NCBI GenBank assembly: GCA_016763495.1
Contig: JAESTR010000037.1
Span: 1-8,405 of the forward strand
Reading direction: 5' to 3'
From: Kordiimonadaceae bacterium
Lineage (GTDB): Bacteria > Pseudomonadota > Alphaproteobacteria > Sphingomonadales > Kordiimonadaceae
Length of the DNA stretch: 8,405 bases
The notes beneath the pieces were generated by a model, which worked only from the letters and a program-made list of their open reading frames with translations, was not told the origin of the DNA and did not search any database. Shown here in pieces: positions 6,181 to 8,405 of the stretch (position 1 is the first letter of the stretch; each line of letters begins with the position of its first letter). The position numbers and the translations under genes were made by a program.

Positions 6181-6430
6181 ATGCTGCCCATAAAAAAAGA
6201 CCATACTTGCATGCAGCCATTTTTGGTTAGTTGAAGGAATACGGTGCTTAGAAAGCGCCCCTGGTATCACTGAAGCTTGAGGTTGGGTCGCTCGCGAAAA
6301 CTCGAACACCGTAGCATTCGCATAGCACGAGTTTATTGCAGCGCCCGATGAAAACGGGGGCGTTGTCAAATTCGCGCAGATTCAGGAGTACAAAAACGAT
6401 TATGAAAATATGGATTGACGGTTAGGCCTA
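6181..6430. other. Intergenic region without a convincing gene
   Basis: About 250 bp between the MarR-GNAT promoter and the 3' end of the SH3 gene. An open frame on the minus strand (6369-6073) crosses the promoter and the MarR start and looks spurious. Visible structure: an inverted pair TACGGTG (6240-6246) / CACCGTA (6307-6313) 60 bp apart; a GC-rich hairpin candidate around 6342-6362 (CGCCC...GGGCG); the palindrome TGCATGCA near 6209; and a run of seven T on the minus strand (6198-6192), which could end transcripts from the SH3 gene but has only a weak stem before it. On the plus strand a seven-codon frame (6402-6425) has AGGAG 13 nt ahead. No RNA family is recognised. Confidence 0.5.
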
Positions 6431-6925
6431 TCAGTCAATTTCTTCATTTGGCAACACACCCCACAGGTGACGCCGTTCAATCCACGCTTTAGTGCCGTCC
6501 ACATCCAGCCTGCACCAAATGCCACTACATTCAACTACAGATCCAGTAACGCCTTTTTCAACGATTAACAGCACGTCAGAAGCAAGATCATTTTTGCTGT
6601 AGAGCGGCCTTGTTTTACTGTGGATCATCGCGCGGCGCGGGCCGTACAGAAGGTTCTTTAGAATCCAACCTTCGACCTTGTCATGATCTCGTACTTTGCG
6701 CCAATGCTCGTGCTCTTCAATGATCTGAAGGGGGTGCCCCCGGCGCTTATATGTCCAGCGAATGGGATAATGCGTGCCGGGCCCGGTGCGCAGATTCGCT
6801 GTTTTTGCACTTAAGGAGACAAACCGAGGCAGCTTGAGGCCACTCGCACCAACTGATTCTTCGGCTAAGCTAGTGCTTGAAAACACGGAGAATATGACAA
6901 AAAATGCAATAAAATTTCTATTCAT
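6431..6925 (-). CDS. Exported protein with two bacterial SH3 domains (COG3807-like)
   Basis: From ATG 6925 the protein has 164 residues. Residues 1-21 are a signal peptide, with likely cleavage after SLA (A21), so the mature protein is periplasmic. The first SH3b domain (about 37-95) has the classic NLRTGPGTHYPI (44-55) and a closing VEGWI strand; a second, more divergent SH3-like domain (about 104-158) ends in AWIERRHLWGV. Such proteins are common in alphaproteobacteria and are thought to bind cell-wall or protein ligands, but no reaction is assigned. The start at 6925 is preferred over the in-frame ATG at 6931 because AGGGA (minus strand, 6937-6933) is 7 nt from 6925 but only 1 nt from 6931. 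The gene is divergent from the 2-hydroxyacid dehydrogenase gene. Confidence 0.87.
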   Translation of the reverse strand: MNRNFIAFFVIFSVFSSTSLAEESVGASGLKLPRFVSLSAKTANLRTGPGTHYPIRWTYKRRGHPLQIIEEHEHWRKVRDHDKVEGWILKNLLYGPRRAMIHSKTRPLYSKNDLASDVLLIVEKGVTGSVVECSGIWCRLDVDGTKAWIERRHLWGVLPNEEID

Positions 6926-7036
6926 AGCCATTTCCCTATCGCTTGGCGTTTGTAACCTTGCCCGCCATCTGGTACAGAACCCCTAAAGTCTATGCGCAGG
7001 CGGAAATTAGCTTGCTAGAAAAGGTTATTTTTTCTC
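6926..7036. promoter_or_regulatory. Divergent intergenic region between the SH3 and dehydrogenase genes
   Basis: The 111-bp gap must hold the start signals for both divergent genes. No sigma-70 hexamer pair with good spacing stands out on either strand. A 7-bp inverted pair, TAACCTT (6953-6959) and AAGGTTA (7021-7027), puts the same AAGGTTA upstream of both genes, at different distances (27 and 9 nt from the start codons). This may be chance. Confidence 0.3.
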
Positions 7037-8029
7037 ATGAGTCAAACAGGAATCAATAGTCGGCCCAAGGTTGTTGTCACACGCAAATTGCCAGATAGCA
7101 TTGAAACCCGCATGGCTGAGCTATTTGACGTGACATTAAATTTGGCTGACAAACCGCTGAGTGCTGAAGAGCTAAAAGCAGCGGTAGCTGATGCCCATGT
7201 TCTTGTGCCCACGGTTACTGATACGATTGATGCGGATGTGATTGCAGCAGCAGGTGAAAACCTGACACTTATTGCAAACTTCGGCGCCGGTGTAGACCAC
7301 ATAGACATCACAGCGGCGCAGGAAAAAAGCATCACCGTAACCAATACCCCGGGTGTATTAACCGAAGACACCGCAGACCTTGCTATGGCGTTGCTTTTGG
7401 CTGTGCCGCGCCGTTTGTTTGAAGGGGAAAAAATTCTCCGCGATGGCAAATGGACTGGCTGGACACCAACTTTCCTAATGGGGCACCGTATTCAAGGTAA
7501 ACGACTTGGCATTATCGGCATGGGCCGTATTGGCCGTGCCATTGCCCGCCGTGCCAAAGCTTTCAATATTGCTGTGCATTACCATAACCGTACGCGCTTG
7601 CCGGAGCAGGTTGAGACTGAGTTGGAAGTCACTTACTGGGAAGACTTGGACCAAATGCTGACTCGGATGGACTTTGTGTCTGTTAATTGCCCGCTTACGG
7701 ACGAGACCAAGCATTTGATGAACCGGGACCGGTTGAAGAAAATGCAGCCTCATGCAGTGCTTATCAATACTGCCCGTGGTGAGATTGTTGACGAAGAAGC
7801 ACTCGCAGACCTTATCGAAGTCGGGCGTATTGCTGGTGCAGGGCTTGATGTGTTTGAGCAAGAGCCAACCATTAACGCCAAACTTCTGGAGCTGGATAAT
7901 GTGGTGTTGGTACCCCACATGGGGTCTGCTACAATAGAAGGACGCGTGGGTATGGGCGAAAAAGTGCTGATTAATATCCGCACTTTCATGGACAACCACC
8001 GGCCACCAGACCGGGTTTTGCCTTTCTAA
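7037..8029 (+). CDS. D-2-hydroxyacid dehydrogenase, glyoxylate/hydroxypyruvate reductase-like
   Basis: This 330-residue protein belongs to the NAD(P)-dependent D-isomer 2-hydroxyacid dehydrogenases, which interconvert 2-keto acids such as glyoxylate or hydroxypyruvate and their D-hydroxy acids. The Rossmann loop is GMGRIG (161-166). The catalytic residues are R247 (NTARGE), E276 (FEQEP) and H294 (VPHMGSAT), with the same mutual spacing as in hydroxypyruvate reductases. The substrate loop NFGAGVDHID (81-90) is also intact. After the second beta strand the sequence is YHNRTR (182-187), basic rather than the Asp of NAD-specific enzymes, so NADPH preference is inferred. No signal peptide: cytoplasmic. 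The start ATG 7037 has only a weak AAGG (7021-7024) 12 nt upstream. Glyoxylate reductase (gyaR-like) is the best guess; the exact substrate is not determined by the sequence. Confidence 0.93.
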   Translation: MSQTGINSRPKVVVTRKLPDSIETRMAELFDVTLNLADKPLSAEELKAAVADAHVLVPTVTDTIDADVIAAAGENLTLIANFGAGVDHIDITAAQEKSITVTNTPGVLTEDTADLAMALLLAVPRRLFEGEKILRDGKWTGWTPTFLMGHRIQGKRLGIIGMGRIGRAIARRAKAFNIAVHYHNRTRLPEQVETELEVTYWEDLDQMLTRMDFVSVNCPLTDETKHLMNRDRLKKMQPHAVLINTARGEIVDEEALADLIEVGRIAGAGLDVFEQEPTINAKLLELDNVVLVPHMGSATIEGRVGMGEKVLINIRTFMDNHRPPDRVLPF

Positions 8030-8077
8030 CAGGGTTTTACCCAGCAGTGTTCCAAAAATACGGGCAACTGGCCCATA

Positions 8078-8100
8078 GGCTGAGCAAGTATGCTTCAGCT
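8078..8100 (+). terminator. Hairpin after the dehydrogenase gene, weak terminator candidate
   Basis: GCTGA-GCA (8079-8086) pairs with TGC-T-TCAGC (8091-8099) across an AGTA loop, with one bulged T; a G-T pair can extend it. It starts 49 bp after the stop at 8029. There is no clear T run after it, so termination would be inefficient, or the hairpin may have another role in the leader of the next gene. Confidence 0.3.
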
Positions 8101-8131
8101 CTTAAACAATTATAAAGTAATAAGTAACGGC

Positions 8132-8405
8132 ATGACCGAATTAAAAAATATCCGCAATTTCTCTATTGTAGCCCATATCGACCACGGTAAATCCACACTC
8201 GCGGACCGGATGATCCAAATCACTGGCGCGCTTTCCGAGCGGGAAATGCAGCAGCAAGTGCTTGATTCAATGGATATGGTCGCCAATCAATTCACCGTGA
8301 TTGAGAACGGGGTGAATAAACGCCCCGATGTGGTGTTGTTTGTGAATGGTTTGCCCTTGGTGGTGATTGAGCTAAAAAATGCCGCCGATGAAAACGCCTC
8401 GGTTA
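8132..8405 (+). CDS. LepA (EF4) N-terminus joined in frame to HsdR nuclease core, 3'-truncated
   Basis: The frame is open from ATG 8132 to the window edge (91 full codons). Residues 1-48 are the LepA/elongation factor 4 N-terminus, including the GTPase P-loop AHIDHGKST (14-22) and QVLDSMD (42-48). LepA should continue with the switch region and RGITI. Instead, from about residue 49 the sequence is the N-terminal nuclease domain of a type I restriction R subunit: VANQFTVIE (50-58), then [19 protein letters not shown] (64-82), whose Asp66 and E80-x-K82 form the PD-(D/E)xK site. The first roughly hundred residues of a normal HsdR are missing, as is nearly all of LepA. The upstream DNA looks like an ordinary lepA leader, with TATAAA (8111-8116) but a poor ribosome site. 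It may be a true fusion, a truncated lepA remnant promoting hsdR, or an assembly misjoin. Confidence 0.85.
   Translation, partial: MTELKNIRNFSIVAHIDHGKSTLADRMIQITGALSEREMQQQVLDSMDMVANQFTVIENGVNKRPDVVLFVNGLPLVVIELKNAADENASV

Noticed and set aside
6240..6313. tRNA gene
   Set aside because: The 7-bp closing stem and 74-nt length fit, but neither strand has a T-arm (TTCRANY loop), a D-arm or a plausible anticodon arm.
6073..6369. Minus-strand open frame of 98 codons upstream of and overlapping the MarR-GNAT gene
   Set aside because: It runs through the promoter, operator and first codons of the MarR-GNAT gene in another frame, has no recognisable domain, and no ribosome site I could see.
7042..7449. 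Open frame on the minus strand inside the dehydrogenase gene
   Set aside because: Shadow of a secure gene; the Ser/Ala-rich translation is typical of antisense frames.

Overview
The window reads as chromosomal DNA of an alphaproteobacterium with moderate GC. The guess rests on the style of the proteins: a periplasmic two-SH3 protein beside a GyaR-type 2-hydroxyacid dehydrogenase, and an alphaproteobacterial-looking LepA N-terminus. No rRNA, tRNA, CRISPR array, transposase or insertion sequence was found.

Layout, left to right. (i) The 3' part of a nitronate monooxygenase-like flavoprotein gene (+), closed by a strong intrinsic terminator at 891-920. (ii) A complete monofunctional heme catalase (+), preceded by an AT-rich dyad and followed by a short terminator-like hairpin. 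(iii) An exported protein with two thioredoxin folds (+), of which only the first keeps CxxC. (iv) A four-gene minus-strand operon at 6125-3738: a MarR-GNAT fusion followed by three free-standing GNAT acetyltransferases, each junction being a 4-base ATGA overlap. One good promoter (TTGACA-N17-TACATA) with a perfect 10-bp palindrome between and overlapping its elements precedes the operon, which suggests autoregulation by the MarR domain. (v) About 250 bp of intergenic DNA without a convincing gene. (vi) An exported SH3-domain protein (-), divergent from (vii) a D-2-hydroxyacid dehydrogenase (+). (viii) An open reading frame that runs off the right edge. Its first ~48 codons are the LepA (EF4) N-terminus; from about codon 49 it continues in frame as the nuclease core of a type I restriction subunit (HsdR).

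How the parts fit. The catalase and the thioredoxin-like protein are a plausible peroxide and thiol-redox neighbourhood, but each appears to have its own transcription unit. The GNAT operon looks like one regulated unit built by duplication: the GNAT domain of the MarR fusion and the next two GNATs share the same signature blocks, while the last GNAT belongs to a different subfamily. Its substrate cannot be read from sequence.

The two most unusual items are the in-frame lepA-hsdR junction near 8273-8284, which is either a real recombination product or an assembly misjoin, and the fully translationally coupled MarR-GNAT/GNAT/GNAT/GNAT operon.
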